Below are positions 33,145 to 40,961 of a DNA stretch of 64,000 nt, in pieces. The stretch's first letter is position 1. Every line of letters begins with the position of its first letter. The notes below the pieces were generated by a model, which had not been told where the DNA came from, ran no database searches, and saw nothing but the letters and a program-made list of their open reading frames with translations. Both the position numbers and the translations under genes were made by a program. The stretch lies in assembly GCF_021654775.1 (NCBI RefSeq), contig NZ_AP025343.1, forward strand, positions 5,361,501 through 5,425,500. Reading direction: 5' to 3'. The stretch is from Paenibacillus azoreducens. GTDB taxonomy: Bacteria; Bacillota; Bacilli; Paenibacillales; Paenibacillaceae.

Positions 33145-33969
33145 TCAAAATGACTCAACAAACTTCGAAACTTGCCAAACGACAGGTGTCCGGCGAATTT
33201 GCTCGCCCAGCCAGGATTTCGCTATTTTCTGGAACATATCCGCATCCCCGCTGCAAAAAAACTGATGGACCGGGCTTTCGTTTCTGCTGGCCAGCTGTCC
33301 CTTGTCGTATAAAATCGTGCTGACCTCCCTTGCCGTTTCATCCGCGGAGCTGATCAGCTTTACCTTTTTACCCATCACTTCCTGAATCGTGTCTTTTAGA
33401 AACGGATAATGAGTGCAGCCCAAAATCAGGCAGTCGATCGAAGAGTTTTTGATGCCACGCAGCGATTCCTTGACAACAGCGGTCGTTTCCTTCGACCGGA
33501 ATTGTCCCTGCTCTACAAGCGGAACAAGCGCCGGACATGCTTCGCTCACCACATGCACATATGGCGAAAGCTGATGAAGCGCCGATGTATATGCACCGCT
33601 GCTGATCGTGCCGATTGTGCCGATCACCCCGATATTCCCCGTCTTCGTGGCACTGATTGCCGCTCTTGCGCCTGGATGGATTACCCCGATGACCGGAATG
33701 GATACCTTTGCTGAAATATAATCCAGCGCTGCCGCCGTTGCCGTATTGCATGCAATGACAATGGCTTTGGGATCGAATTGATACAGAAAGTCAACAATCT
33801 GCTCCGTAAATTTTCTTACTTCTTCGGACGAACGGGGTCCGTAAGGTGTGCGGGCAGTGTCTCCGAAATAAATGATTTTTTCCCGTGGGAGCTGCCTCAT
33901 GATTTCCTTGACGACCGTTAAGCCCCCCACACCCGAGTCTAATACTGCGATTGCTTGCTGCACGAACAC
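33145..33969 (-). CDS. racE: Glutamate racemase
   Basis: 274 residues from a GTG 6 bases after AAAGGAAG; a GTG two codons later is an alternative, and the longer frame upstream runs into a repeat. Interconverts L- and D-glutamate for peptidoglycan. Catalytic cysteines are in VIACNTATAAALDY and LILGCTHYPFL; LDSGVGGLTV and YFGDTARTPYG are the conserved N-terminal motifs. Single gene with its own terminator. A 23-base palindrome (GTTCAAAAAG ... CTTTTGAAC) lies 31 bases upstream of the start. Confidence 0.96.
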   Translation of the reverse strand: MFVQQAIAVLDSGVGGLTVVKEIMRQLPREKIIYFGDTARTPYGPRSSEEVRKFTEQIVDFLYQFDPKAIVIACNTATAAALDYISAKVSIPVIGVIHPGARAAISATKTGNIGVIGTIGTISSGAYTSALHQLSPYVHVVSEACPALVPLVEQGQFRSKETTAVVKESLRGIKNSSIDCLILGCTHYPFLKDTIQEVMGKKVKLISSADETAREVSTILYDKGQLASRNESPVHQFFCSGDADMFQKIAKSWLGEQIRRTPVVWQVSKFVESF

Positions 33970-33994
33970 ACCGCTTCCTTTTTTTCGTTTTATG

Positions 33995-34022
33995 AGGTTG
34001 TTCAAAAAGTCCGCTTTTGAAC
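33995..34022 (-). repeat. Palindromic word upstream of racE
   Basis: GTTCAAAAAGTCCGCTTTTGAAC (34000-34022, 23 bases, given here as two halves GTTCAAAAAG and CTTTTGAAC around TCCG) is a near-perfect hairpin. Its 26-base neighbour 33995-34020 is the inverse of 21699-21724. Confidence 0.8.
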
Positions 34023-34163
34023 ACTACTTTACGTTCTCTCTTTTGCTAATATATGAATGATTGACGCAAACGTACCTTGCATCGATGCGTTTTGTACTGT
34101 GTGTATATTCCGCCGCACCGACAGGCTCCGCCGGGGAAATTGTTCGCGCGCAGGCGCGCGTAA

Positions 34164-34202
34164 AAGCAGGCCCGTTTTTCCTTATACCAAAGGAACACGG
34201 GC
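34164..34202 (-). terminator. Terminator after YtxH gene
   Basis: GGGCCCGTGTTCCTTTGG and AAGGAAAAACGGGCCTG on the minus strand form the stem, followed by CTTTT. Confidence 0.75.
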
Positions 34203-34218
34203 CCGCCGCAATTTTACC

Positions 34219-34578
34219 TTATTTTAATTCATCCTGCTCCGAATCTTCAACGAAAACGGCTTCCTTCCCTCCGCCGTCTTCAAAGGAAGAAATCCGGGCC
34301 ATCTCGGATGTCTCTTCATCTTCATCCGATTTGCGCCAGCTGCGGATGTCATGAATGACATTGCCGGCCGTATCCCTGACTTTACCAATCAAACTTGCGC
34401 TCTGCTCGCCGACTTTTTCTGCCAGCTCCTGCGTTTTATTGCCGATTGTTCTGGCTCCTTCAGCGATATCCTGGCGAAGCTCCTTGCCTGACTTTGGCGC
34501 AAATAAAAGCGCCGTTACCGAGCCGACCACGCTGCCGATCAATGCGCCCCACAACAAGCTTTTGTTTTTTTCCTTCAT
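34219..34578 (-). CDS. ytxH: YtxH domain protein
   Basis: 119 residues. The N-terminal LWGALIGSVVGSVTALLFAPKSGKELR is the YtxH domain (glycine-rich membrane helix followed by APKSGKE/LR), then a helical stretch with IRSWRKSDEDEE and an acidic C-terminus. YtxH is a general-stress protein of unknown function. It is co-oriented and 19 bases downstream of the DUF948 gene, like ytxG-ytxH in B. subtilis. Confidence 0.9.
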   Translation of the reverse strand: MKEKNKSLLWGALIGSVVGSVTALLFAPKSGKELRQDIAEGARTIGNKTQELAEKVGEQSASLIGKVRDTAGNVIHDIRSWRKSDEDEETSEMARISSFEDGGGKEAVFVEDSEQDELK

Positions 34579-34597
34579 CGCTTATCTCTCCTTCGCG

Positions 34598-35047
34598 CTA
34601 GGCATGATCGTCCGTAGAGGATTGTGACTGGCGTTTGAAGGAATGCCATACCGATAACCCGGCATCAAGCCACCGGTAGGCTTCCGCGAAGCGAAGCTCA
34701 TTTTCCCGGTGGGCCCTCTCCAAACGTTCCATGGCCGAATCCGCTGCCTGCCGCACAATGGTATCCGCACGCTCAAGCGTGGCCGCCAAAGTTACGCCTG
34801 CAAGCTGAAGCGATTCGCAGAATGGCCGCACTTCCTCCACCCGGCTCTGCAGCTCCGATAACGTCGCCGTGACCTGCACGATCGTCTCTCTCGATTCGGC
34901 CGCCAGCTGCGAAATCTCATTCCCAGCCTTGCCAAGTACGTCCTCGGTCCGCAGCAGCACTCTTCTGAGCGTATGCAGAAGAATCACCGCGACAACGGCG
35001 AACAATACGAATCCGCAGCCAAGCAAAACAGCGCCCCATTCCGCCAT
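34598..35047 (-). CDS. ytxG: DUF948 protein (YtxG-like)
   Basis: 149 residues. One membrane helix near the N-terminus (GAVLLGCGFVLFAVVAVILLH) followed by a long helical, coiled-coil-prone region (TEDVLGKAGNEISQLAAES, ELQSRVEEVRPFCESL). This is the DUF948/YtxG family, which pairs with YtxH. Role unknown, stress-related in B. subtilis. Start codon GTG or ATG: an ATG is used at 35047. Confidence 0.87.
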   Translation of the reverse strand: MAEWGAVLLGCGFVLFAVVAVILLHTLRRVLLRTEDVLGKAGNEISQLAAESRETIVQVTATLSELQSRVEEVRPFCESLQLAGVTLAATLERADTIVRQAADSAMERLERAHRENELRFAEAYRWLDAGLSVWHSFKRQSQSSTDDHA

Positions 35048-35163
35048 GATGTGTCACTCCCTTCACCCTTACGGGCTAATGCCTATTTTTAGGATATTAT
35101 AAGCACGAAGAGACTGTCCTGACACAAAGGACAGAACGAAATTTTCAGCAGCATGGCCTGCTA

Positions 35164-35201
35164 AAAACAACAAGCCCAATCCGGCCTTCGGGATGGGCTT
35201 A
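35164..35201 (-). terminator. Terminator after DUF86 gene
   Basis: AAGCCCATCC and GGATTGGGCTT on the minus strand, then GTTGTTTTT. Confidence 0.85.
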
Positions 35202-35226
35202 CAAGGTCGTTATCTTCATAACGGAA

Positions 35227-35652
35227 TTACAGTCTGAGCTCTTGCTTGATGTACGCGCGGACCTGATCGGCAAACTTGTCCAGCACATTCGGCAGGACCG
35301 GCGTCAGCTTGTGAAGCTCACAACGCTTCCACGTAAAATATTCCTGCACCAAAGCTTTACGAAGACTGACCAGTTCAAGCAGAACATTATATACTTCGCC
35401 GTCAAAGACCTTTTCTTCATAATTGATTTCCATAATATCTTCATAGCTGCTGGCATCACGCATAATAAAACCGTCGATCAAATAGCTGCCTACATCGGTG
35501 ACGACCTCAATCGCCAAGTGCAGGGCACGTTCCTGAACCATGCCAAACATAACGCTCCCGTCCCAAGAAACGGCAACCTTCGTCAGGGCTTCGGCAATTT
35601 CCGGAATCGCATCCAGACGATGCTGGATCTGTTCCTGATTTACATAATACAA
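35227..35652 (-). CDS. DUF86 protein (YutE-like, HepT fold)
   Basis: 141 residues from a TTG 7 bases after TTGGAGGT. The phrase EVVTDVGSYLIDGFIMRD and the C-terminal SLRKALVQEYF match YutE/DUF86, a four-helix fold shared with HepT, the toxin partner of a minimal nucleotidyltransferase (MntA). The HepT catalytic RX4HXY motif is not visible and no nucleotidyltransferase gene is adjacent, so a toxin role is unlikely. It shares strand and spacing with the 36-residue membrane peptide upstream. Confidence 0.82.
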   Translation of the reverse strand: MYYVNQEQIQHRLDAIPEIAEALTKVAVSWDGSVMFGMVQERALHLAIEVVTDVGSYLIDGFIMRDASSYEDIMEINYEEKVFDGEVYNVLLELVSLRKALVQEYFTWKRCELHKLTPVLPNVLDKFADQVRAYIKQELRL

Positions 35653-35677
35653 GATCCGTACCTCCAAGCTGCAGATA

Positions 35678-35788
35678 TTATTTCCCTTTTTTGCCCCGCC
35701 GCTTTAACCAGAAGAACATAATAAAAATCGCTGCGACAAATACCACAAGCAGGGTCAATGTTTCCATTGGGTATTCCAAATCGCTCAT
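35678..35788 (-). CDS. 36-residue membrane peptide
   Basis: ATG behind AGGAAGT at 8 bases. The peptide has an acidic head (MSDLEYPMETLTL), one hydrophobic helix (LLVVFVAAIFIMFFW) and a basic tail (LKRRGKKGK), so it should insert with its C-terminus inside the cell. It lies between the Dabb and DUF86 genes on the same strand, with gaps of 20 and 25 bases. I do not know its family. Confidence 0.6.
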   Translation of the reverse strand: MSDLEYPMETLTLLVVFVAAIFIMFFWLKRRGKKGK

Positions 35789-35808
35789 AATCAAGTACTT
35801 CCTATCTG

Positions 35809-36096
35809 TTAGATTTCGTAATCAACGCTAACGGATAATTCTTTTACTTCATTCAAATGACGAACGACTTCCTGATGAACGGGATGCACCTGATATGCCT
35901 GCAAGTCTTCCAGAGAGGGCACTTCGGTAACGAGGGCAATATCAAATGAACGCTCTGAATGCATGACATCAACGCCAACTTCAATGGAGAGCAGCTGCGG
36001 AATTTTTCCTTCCATAGCACGCAGCACCGCCGCCGTTTTGTCAACGCTTTCCGGAGATCTATCCTTCAATTTGATAAAAACAATATGTTTAATCAT
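35809..36096 (-). CDS. Dabb (stress-responsive A/B barrel) protein
   Basis: 95 residues; ATG behind AAGGAGAT. Opens IKHIVFIKLKDRSPESVDKT and ends with HPVHQEVVRHLNEVKELSVSVDYEI, the signature of dimeric alpha-beta barrel (Dabb) proteins. The family includes stress proteins of unknown activity and some aldehyde or polyketide cyclases. Probably co-transcribed with the 36-residue peptide and DUF86 gene. Confidence 0.9.
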   Translation of the reverse strand: MIKHIVFIKLKDRSPESVDKTAAVLRAMEGKIPQLLSIEVGVDVMHSERSFDIALVTEVPSLEDLQAYQVHPVHQEVVRHLNEVKELSVSVDYEI

Positions 36097-36179
36097 GGCA
36101 TATCTCCTTGTCCAACTCTTAAGGTTACAAAAAAAATATACCATATCCTCCCGCATAGTAAAAGAGAAGTTATCGGTAT

Positions 36180-36239
36180 CTAGCTTTTGGGTGGATTATC
36201 GCCCACCGTGCTTATACTATTGACTGCGAGCGAATTCAC
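36180..36239 (-). CDS. Candidate 19-residue peptide
   Basis: GTG start 8 bases after a perfect AAAGGAGG, reading MNSLAVNSISTVGDNPPKS and then TAG. It sits in the gap upstream of the Dabb gene, which starts 84 bases further on. The site is unusually good for random intergenic sequence, but the peptide has no recognised features and could equally be a leader peptide or chance. Confidence 0.35.
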   Translation of the reverse strand: MNSLAVNSISTVGDNPPKS

Positions 36240-36378
36240 AATCCGCTCCTCCTTTCATATGATCTCTTACATCTTATGAAAGAAGGAATCGGACTGCTAA
36301 GCCGGACATCATTCCTTCCGGCCCGTTTCATAGATTTGGTGAAGCATCCTGCCCTCACCTGGTGGTTGCTTCGATATT

Positions 36379-37518
36379 TTAACGCTCATCATGCCAGAAA
36401 TTCAGCGGCTTCATATCGTTCGTCAGCGGTTTGAACGTGTAACCCTCAGCTTGGATCGCTTTGATCATCTTCGGCAAAATCGATACCGTAGCCTGTTGGT
36501 CATGGAACAGAACGACCGGGGTAATTCCTTTCCTCTTCATATTTTTGACATCCCGCATAACACTGTCGTAAATCTTTTGCGGGTTGCTTTTGTATCTCCA
36601 GTCATTGGAGTCGATATTCCAATCCCACAGACGATAACCGTAAGCAGCCGTTTGATCGCGGTATGCTTTGGTGAAATAAGGTTTGCTTCCGTATGGCGGA
36701 CGGATCAACTTCGTATTTACATTAGCTGCCTTATGCAATTGCGCATTGTCCATGTTCATTTCGTTAAGTGCCGAATAAGGCGAGGCGTAAAATTTGTTTT
36801 TTTGGTGCGTCATGCCATGCAACCCTACGCCGTGTCCCTCTTTGACGATCCTTGCAGCCGATGCGGGGTGGTTGGCAATTTGGTTGCCCAGCATAAAGAA
36901 AGTTGCTTTTACGTTATATTGATCAAGCACATTCAAAAGCTGCGGCGTGTACGGAGAAGGTCCATCGTCAAAAGTGATGTAAATCGTTCTGGAGCCCGCT
37001 GCAGGCTTGGCTGCAGCTGTCGCCTTGGTCTTATTCTGCTGGATATAGGAACTGTACTTGTTGGCCAGCTGAGCATCCGTCAAAGCCGCTCCTTTGTTCA
37101 ATGCACGGTACAAATTCTGGTTCGACAGATAGGAGAGCTGGAACCCGAATTTTTGGCTCAGCACACGAAACGAGATAAATGTTTTCCCGTTTTTAACCAG
37201 TGTATTTTGGCCGTTTGCCGGCAGCGTCACGGATGCGCCCGCGTTATGCTTCAGCGTAACTTTGCCTTTTGAATATTGCACGGAAATATTCATTGCTGAA
37301 GCTGTTTCAACCAGCGGAACATATAAAGTTCCCTTATGTATAACCGGCGATACGGGATAAGTAACAAGTGTATCGTTTACGGCCACAAAAACGGAAGATG
37401 CGCCCGATGCCTTAGCACTTCCTTTCGCCGTCGCCTCATGGCCGGCTGCAGCTAGAACAATGCCTACAATAAGTACAAGGGATAAAAGAAACTTGGAGCA
37501 TTGCATTACCTTTTTCAA
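36379..37518 (-). CDS. Polysaccharide deacetylase with stalk domain
   Basis: 379 residues from a TTG with a weak ribosome site. Signal peptide (MKKVMQCSKFLLSLVLIVGI, cut near AAAG-HEA), then a copper-amine-oxidase-like N-terminal stalk domain (VAVNDTLVTYPVSPVI, FISFRVLSQKFGFQLSY), then from about residue 175 a NodB domain: TIYITFDDGPSPYTP (metal Asp), HGVGLHGMTHQ (metal His pair), IRPPYGSKPYF and VLFHDQQAT (catalytic His). It probably removes acetyl groups from cell-wall or surface polysaccharide outside the cell. Strong sigma-A promoter upstream. Confidence 0.92.
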   Translation of the reverse strand: MKKVMQCSKFLLSLVLIVGIVLAAAGHEATAKGSAKASGASSVFVAVNDTLVTYPVSPVIHKGTLYVPLVETASAMNISVQYSKGKVTLKHNAGASVTLPANGQNTLVKNGKTFISFRVLSQKFGFQLSYLSNQNLYRALNKGAALTDAQLANKYSSYIQQNKTKATAAAKPAAGSRTIYITFDDGPSPYTPQLLNVLDQYNVKATFFMLGNQIANHPASAARIVKEGHGVGLHGMTHQKNKFYASPYSALNEMNMDNAQLHKAANVNTKLIRPPYGSKPYFTKAYRDQTAAYGYRLWDWNIDSNDWRYKSNPQKIYDSVMRDVKNMKRKGITPVVLFHDQQATVSILPKMIKAIQAEGYTFKPLTNDMKPLNFWHDER

Positions 37519-37640
37519 TTCTCTCTACCAACCTTTTCCTGCATATTTTGCATAGACTTGCCGGAGGAAATCTTCCATTTTTCTTGTTTTTCCTCCCTGC
37601 ATGTCGATTCAAAAAGAATCTAGCAATCTAGTTCCTCTGC

Positions 37641-37669
37641 ATTGTACCCCGTTCAGCAGGCTGTTTCAA
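37641..37669 (-). promoter_or_regulatory. Sigma-A promoter of deacetylase gene
   Basis: TTGAAA (-35), 17 bases, TACAAT (-10) on the minus strand, about 120 bases before the start codon. Confidence 0.75.
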
Positions 37670-37874
37670 TTGCAATTCAGTAATCTTTTTTGTAACCTTT
37701 TCAGTAAATTAAGGTAAATAAGGATAATAGTGGGCCATAGTTTGTGAGAATCATCCCATAAACTCTAATAAAAAATGAAATATAGTAGGAATGAAGTCAT
37801 AAAATTGGGCGATAGTTACTATTGAAAATAGGTCGATAAAAATGTAGAATTTTAAGAAAAACTTCGGAGGAAAT

Positions 37875-38462
37875 ATGCCTACACAACAAGAACAACATTC
37901 AATTCAGGCGTGGTCTCTGATCAATCGCAAATATTTGGGGAAAGGTATTCGCGTCAAACGCTTCCGCAGGCCTTCCCGCTGCCAAGTCCGCAACAGGGTA
38001 CTGCTGGCGGTTTTGATGGCAAACGATATCAAGCTGTCGCAGCTTGCCGAGGAACTCGGCGTCTCCTCGCGAAGCGTCAGCGCTTGGGTCTATGAAGGAC
38101 GGATTCCGGGCAAAAAGAATCTCGACAAGGTATGCCAATTCCTTGGTTACCCGCATCATATTCTTTTTAACCGAACCGTTACGACAAACAGTCCGATTAT
38201 TTGTCAGCCGACTTCATCCCGCTTCATGCGCAGAACGTTGACCCGCTCCCCTGTAGACAACAAAATTCTGACAGGGCTTTGCATGGTGCATGACCTGTCC
38301 GTCAGCGACGTCAGCCAGTGGATGAACATCCATCCGGGAACGTTCCGCAAATGGCTGCATCAGGGAACACTGCCGTCGCCAAGCTTTCAGGATCGAGCCG
38401 AGCAGTTTTTCCGCATTCCGAAATTCATTTTGTTTGCAGACTGCATCCTGCACGAATCCTGA
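37875..38462 (+). CDS. Protein with two tandem HTH units
   Basis: 195 residues, ATG 4 bases after GGAGG. Two similar blocks of ~60 residues are visible: residues ~38-100 (NRVLLAVLMANDIKLSQLAE, ELGVSSRSVSAWVYEGRIP, ending HILFNR) and ~128-190 (NKILTGLCMVHDLSVSDVSQ, WMNIHPGTFRKWLHQGTLP, ending FILFAD). Each contains a helix-turn-helix of the XRE/MerR-like type in which SSRSVSAW and HPGTFRKW are the recognition helices. A basic arm (RVKRFRRPSR) precedes the first block. It could be a DNA-binding regulator; no target is known. Downstream is the repeat-operator region of an MFS gene. Confidence 0.7.
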   Translation: MPTQQEQHSIQAWSLINRKYLGKGIRVKRFRRPSRCQVRNRVLLAVLMANDIKLSQLAEELGVSSRSVSAWVYEGRIPGKKNLDKVCQFLGYPHHILFNRTVTTNSPIICQPTSSRFMRRTLTRSPVDNKILTGLCMVHDLSVSDVSQWMNIHPGTFRKWLHQGTLPSPSFQDRAEQFFRIPKFILFADCILHES

Positions 38463-38672
38463 TTCAACCCCTGCGGCTTCAACTAACCAGTTATACGGCC
38501 ATACATTGGCAAACAGCTCTATGATCCGGCAATATATCCGGCTTATAGAGCTGTTTTATTTGTCAGGATGATTTTCAGCTATAGAAGCATGCGGAGTTGC
38601 TTTAACAACATCGGTAATGGCAATGAAGATGGCATAACGGCATCAAACATGATCTGCATCCAAAAGTTAACG
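38463..38672. other. Intergenic region, HTH gene to MFS promoter
   Basis: Contains a possible terminator for the HTH gene (AACAGCTCTATGATCCGG and CCGGCTTATAGAGCTGTTTT, 38513-38558), then AT-rich sequence. I see no gene. Confidence 0.55.
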
Positions 38673-38690
38673 TTGACGTTAACGTTAACT
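38664..38690 (+). promoter_or_regulatory. GTTAAC-type tandem operator
   Basis: GTTAACGTTGACGTTAACG plus TTAAC contains three overlapping copies of GTTAACG/GTTGACG, each near-palindromic, covering the -35 region of the promoter at 38673. A repressor or activator site is likely; the protein is unknown. Confidence 0.55.
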
Positions 38691-38701
38691 GAGTTTAAAA
38701 T
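38673..38701 (+). promoter_or_regulatory. Sigma-A promoter upstream of MFS gene
   Basis: TTGACG (-35), 17 bases, TAAAAT (-10); transcription would begin near 38708. Confidence 0.75.
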
Positions 38702-38740
38702 AATTTATGTCTAAAAGAACATAGAGAAACGTCTTTCTGT

Positions 38741-38775
38741 AAAAAACGCAATGTCGTCATCGCTTGCGTTTTTTT
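38741..38775 (+). terminator. Intrinsic terminator in MFS leader
   Basis: AAAAAACGCAA and TTGCGTTTTTTT flank a 12-base loop. It lies between the promoter and the MFS start codon, so it can only be relevant as an attenuator or as the end of a ~65-base RNA. Confidence 0.75.
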
Positions 38776-38835
38776 GAGGCGGGCCCTATTGAAAATTGAA
38801 AATACACTTACAACAAAATGGAGGTAATGAATGTT

Positions 38836-40053
38836 ATGAAATCCAGCACGACAACACCTCTGGAACTCGAACAGAGGAAAGCAGGGCTGCTCGCTCAGCC
38901 CAAGGCGGTATGGGCCATCGCCTTTGCCTGCGTTATATCTTTTATGGGACTCGGTCTCGTCGACCCCATCCTTCCTGCCATTGCCCAGCAGCTGCATGCC
39001 AGCAAAAGCCAGGTGTCTCTCCTGTTCACCAGCTACAACCTGGTTACTGGCATCGCGATGTTGATCACAGGCTTCATTTCCAGCCGGATCGGGATTAAAA
39101 AAACGCTGCTTTCCGGCATTTTCCTGATTATTATTTTCTCCGCACTCGGCGGGTTCTCCGATACCATCGCACAGATTGTAGGCTTCCGCGGCGGCTGGGG
39201 ACTGGGCAATGCCCTGTTTATCGCCACCGCATTGTCCGCAATAGTCGGCCTGTCGACTTCGGGTACGGCTCAAGCGATCATCCTTTATGAAGCAGCGCTT
39301 GGTCTCGGCATTTCCGTCGGACCTTTGCTTGGCGGCGAACTAGGTTCGATCAGCTGGCGCGGTCCCTTTTTTGGAGTTGCGGTTTTGATGCTGATTGCTT
39401 TTATTTTTATCATCTTCATGCTTCCTGCGGTTCCAAAGCCAAAGCAAGCAAGCTCGCTTGCGGATCCTTTCAAGGCATTATCCTATCCGGCATTGCTGAC
39501 ACTCGGCATTACGGCGTTCCTGTACAACTTCGGCTTCTTTACATTGATGGCTTATTCCCCATACGTGATGGAACTGGATGAACATGGCCTGGGTTATGTA
39601 TTTTTCGGCTGGGGCATCCTCCTGGCCTTCACCTCCGTCTTCGTCGCTCCGAAGCTGCAAAAGCGGTTCAGCGTCGTGAAATCGATTTGTGCGGTCCTCA
39701 CCTTGTTTACCATCGTTTTGGCCGTGATGGGCGTAGGAACTTATAACCACTCTCCAAAAACGGTTATCGTCTGCGTCATCGTCGCCGGGATCTTCCTTGG
39801 CATCAACAATACGCTGATCACCACGGCCGTGATGCAGGCGGCCCCGGTAGAGCGTTCCGTCGCTTCCGCTGCATACAGTTTTGTCCGTTTCCTTGGCGGC
39901 GCCGTATCCCCATGGCTCGCTGGAAAGCTGTCGGAATGGTATCATGCCGAAACGCCGTTTTATTTTGGCGCATTGATGGTATTTCTGGGTGTAGTGACAT
40001 TGCTTGTCCGCCGCCGGCATCTGACTCATGTAGACAGAGCGGAAGGACACTAA
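38836..40053 (+). CDS. MFS drug exporter
   Basis: 405 residues, twelve membrane helices. ATG 11 bases after GGAGG; a nearer ATG is too close. Conserved motifs: FMGLGLVDPILPAIA in helix 1, the motif-A position GFISSRIGIKKTLLSG, and GLGISVGPLLGG in helix 5 (motif C of drug-proton antiporters). Overall similar to Bmr/NorA/YceJ-type exporters. Preceded by an unusual promoter, operator and terminator arrangement that suggests inducible expression, as often seen for drug pumps. Terminator downstream at 40095. Confidence 0.92.
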   Translation: MKSSTTTPLELEQRKAGLLAQPKAVWAIAFACVISFMGLGLVDPILPAIAQQLHASKSQVSLLFTSYNLVTGIAMLITGFISSRIGIKKTLLSGIFLIIIFSALGGFSDTIAQIVGFRGGWGLGNALFIATALSAIVGLSTSGTAQAIILYEAALGLGISVGPLLGGELGSISWRGPFFGVAVLMLIAFIFIIFMLPAVPKPKQASSLADPFKALSYPALLTLGITAFLYNFGFFTLMAYSPYVMELDEHGLGYVFFGWGILLAFTSVFVAPKLQKRFSVVKSICAVLTLFTIVLAVMGVGTYNHSPKTVIVCVIVAGIFLGINNTLITTAVMQAAPVERSVASAAYSFVRFLGGAVSPWLAGKLSEWYHAETPFYFGALMVFLGVVTLLVRRRHLTHVDRAEGH

Positions 40054-40094
40054 GACCCGGCTTCGGTTATCTGCAAAAACAGCCGCACGCCAAA

Positions 40095-40141
40095 TAAGGG
40101 TATCCCTGCAGGTGCATTCACCTTGGGATACCCTTTTGTTC
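40095..40141 (+). terminator. Terminator after MFS gene
   Basis: AAGGGTATCC and GGGATACCCTT form the stem, with an inner pair AGGTG/CACCT and the tail TTGTTCTT. Confidence 0.85.
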
Positions 40142-40190
40142 TTCCGCCCGAACAGCACTAACATGCCTTACTCGAAAGACTGTCATAACT

Positions 40191-40949
40191 TCAGCCAAAC
40201 CGGCCGGAGATATATTCCTGAGTCATATGATTTTCAGGATTGGTAAAAATAATTTCAGTATCGTTATGTTCCATTAATGTGCCCAGATAGAAATAAGCCG
40301 TGTAATCGGAAATACGGGCTGCCTGCTGCATATTATGAGTCACGATGACGATGCTCAGTTCTTTTTTCAGCTCGACGATCAGTTCCTCCACCTTTGAGGT
40401 CGATACCGGATCAAGGGCCGAAGCTGGCTCATCCAGCAGCAAAATCCGCGGTTTGACGGACAATGCCCGTGCAATGCACAGCCGCTGCTGCTGCCCGCCG
40501 GACAGGGACAAAGCCGACTGCTTCAAGCGGTCCTTGACCTCATCCCATAACGCCGCTTTGCGCAGGCTGGTTTCAACGATTTCATCAAGCTGCTTTTTAT
40601 CTTTGATACCGTGATATTTGGGACCAAAAGCAATGTTTTCGTAAATCGATTTATAAAACGGGTTTGGTTTTTGCCATACCATCCCGATTTTTTGGCGAAG
40701 CTGGATGACGTCGGTTGCCGGATCGTTGATATCCTCTCCATCGATCCAGATGCGTCCTTTGATTTTAGCTTGCGAAATTTCGTCGTTCATCCGGTTCAGC
40801 GAACGCAGAAACGTCGATTTACCGCAGCCCGATGGGCCGATCAAGGCGGTGACGCTTCGCTCCGGAAAATTTAGGTTAACATTTTTCACAGCTTCATATT
40901 GTCCGTAAAATACGCTGAGATGCTCTGTGCGAAACGATGTGGTTTGCAT
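40191..40949 (-). CDS. pstB: Phosphate ABC transporter ATPase
   Basis: 252 residues; AGGAGG and 8 bases before ATG. Energises high-affinity phosphate uptake. Walker [11 protein letters not shown]-loop MVWQKPNPF (the PstB-typical PNPF), signature [15 protein letters not shown] and Walker [14 protein letters not shown] are intact. Last gene of the pstSCAB operon, 12 bases after pstA. There is no phoU downstream, unlike in many Firmicutes. Confidence 0.97.
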   Translation of the reverse strand: MQTTSFRTEHLSVFYGQYEAVKNVNLNFPERSVTALIGPSGCGKSTFLRSLNRMNDEISQAKIKGRIWIDGEDINDPATDVIQLRQKIGMVWQKPNPFYKSIYENIAFGPKYHGIKDKKQLDEIVETSLRKAALWDEVKDRLKQSALSLSGGQQQRLCIARALSVKPRILLLDEPASALDPVSTSKVEELIVELKKELSIVIVTHNMQQAARISDYTAYFYLGTLMEHNDTEIIFTNPENHMTQEYISGRFG

Positions 40950-40961
40950 ATTGATGTCCTC

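Noticed and set aside
35227..35652. HepT/MntA toxin-antitoxin pair
   Set aside because: The DUF86 protein lacks the RX4HXY motif and no nucleotidyltransferase gene is adjacent.
38707..38724. Five-codon leader peptide (MSKRT) before the MFS terminator
   Set aside because: The predicted transcription start falls at its ATG, so there is no room for a ribosome site.
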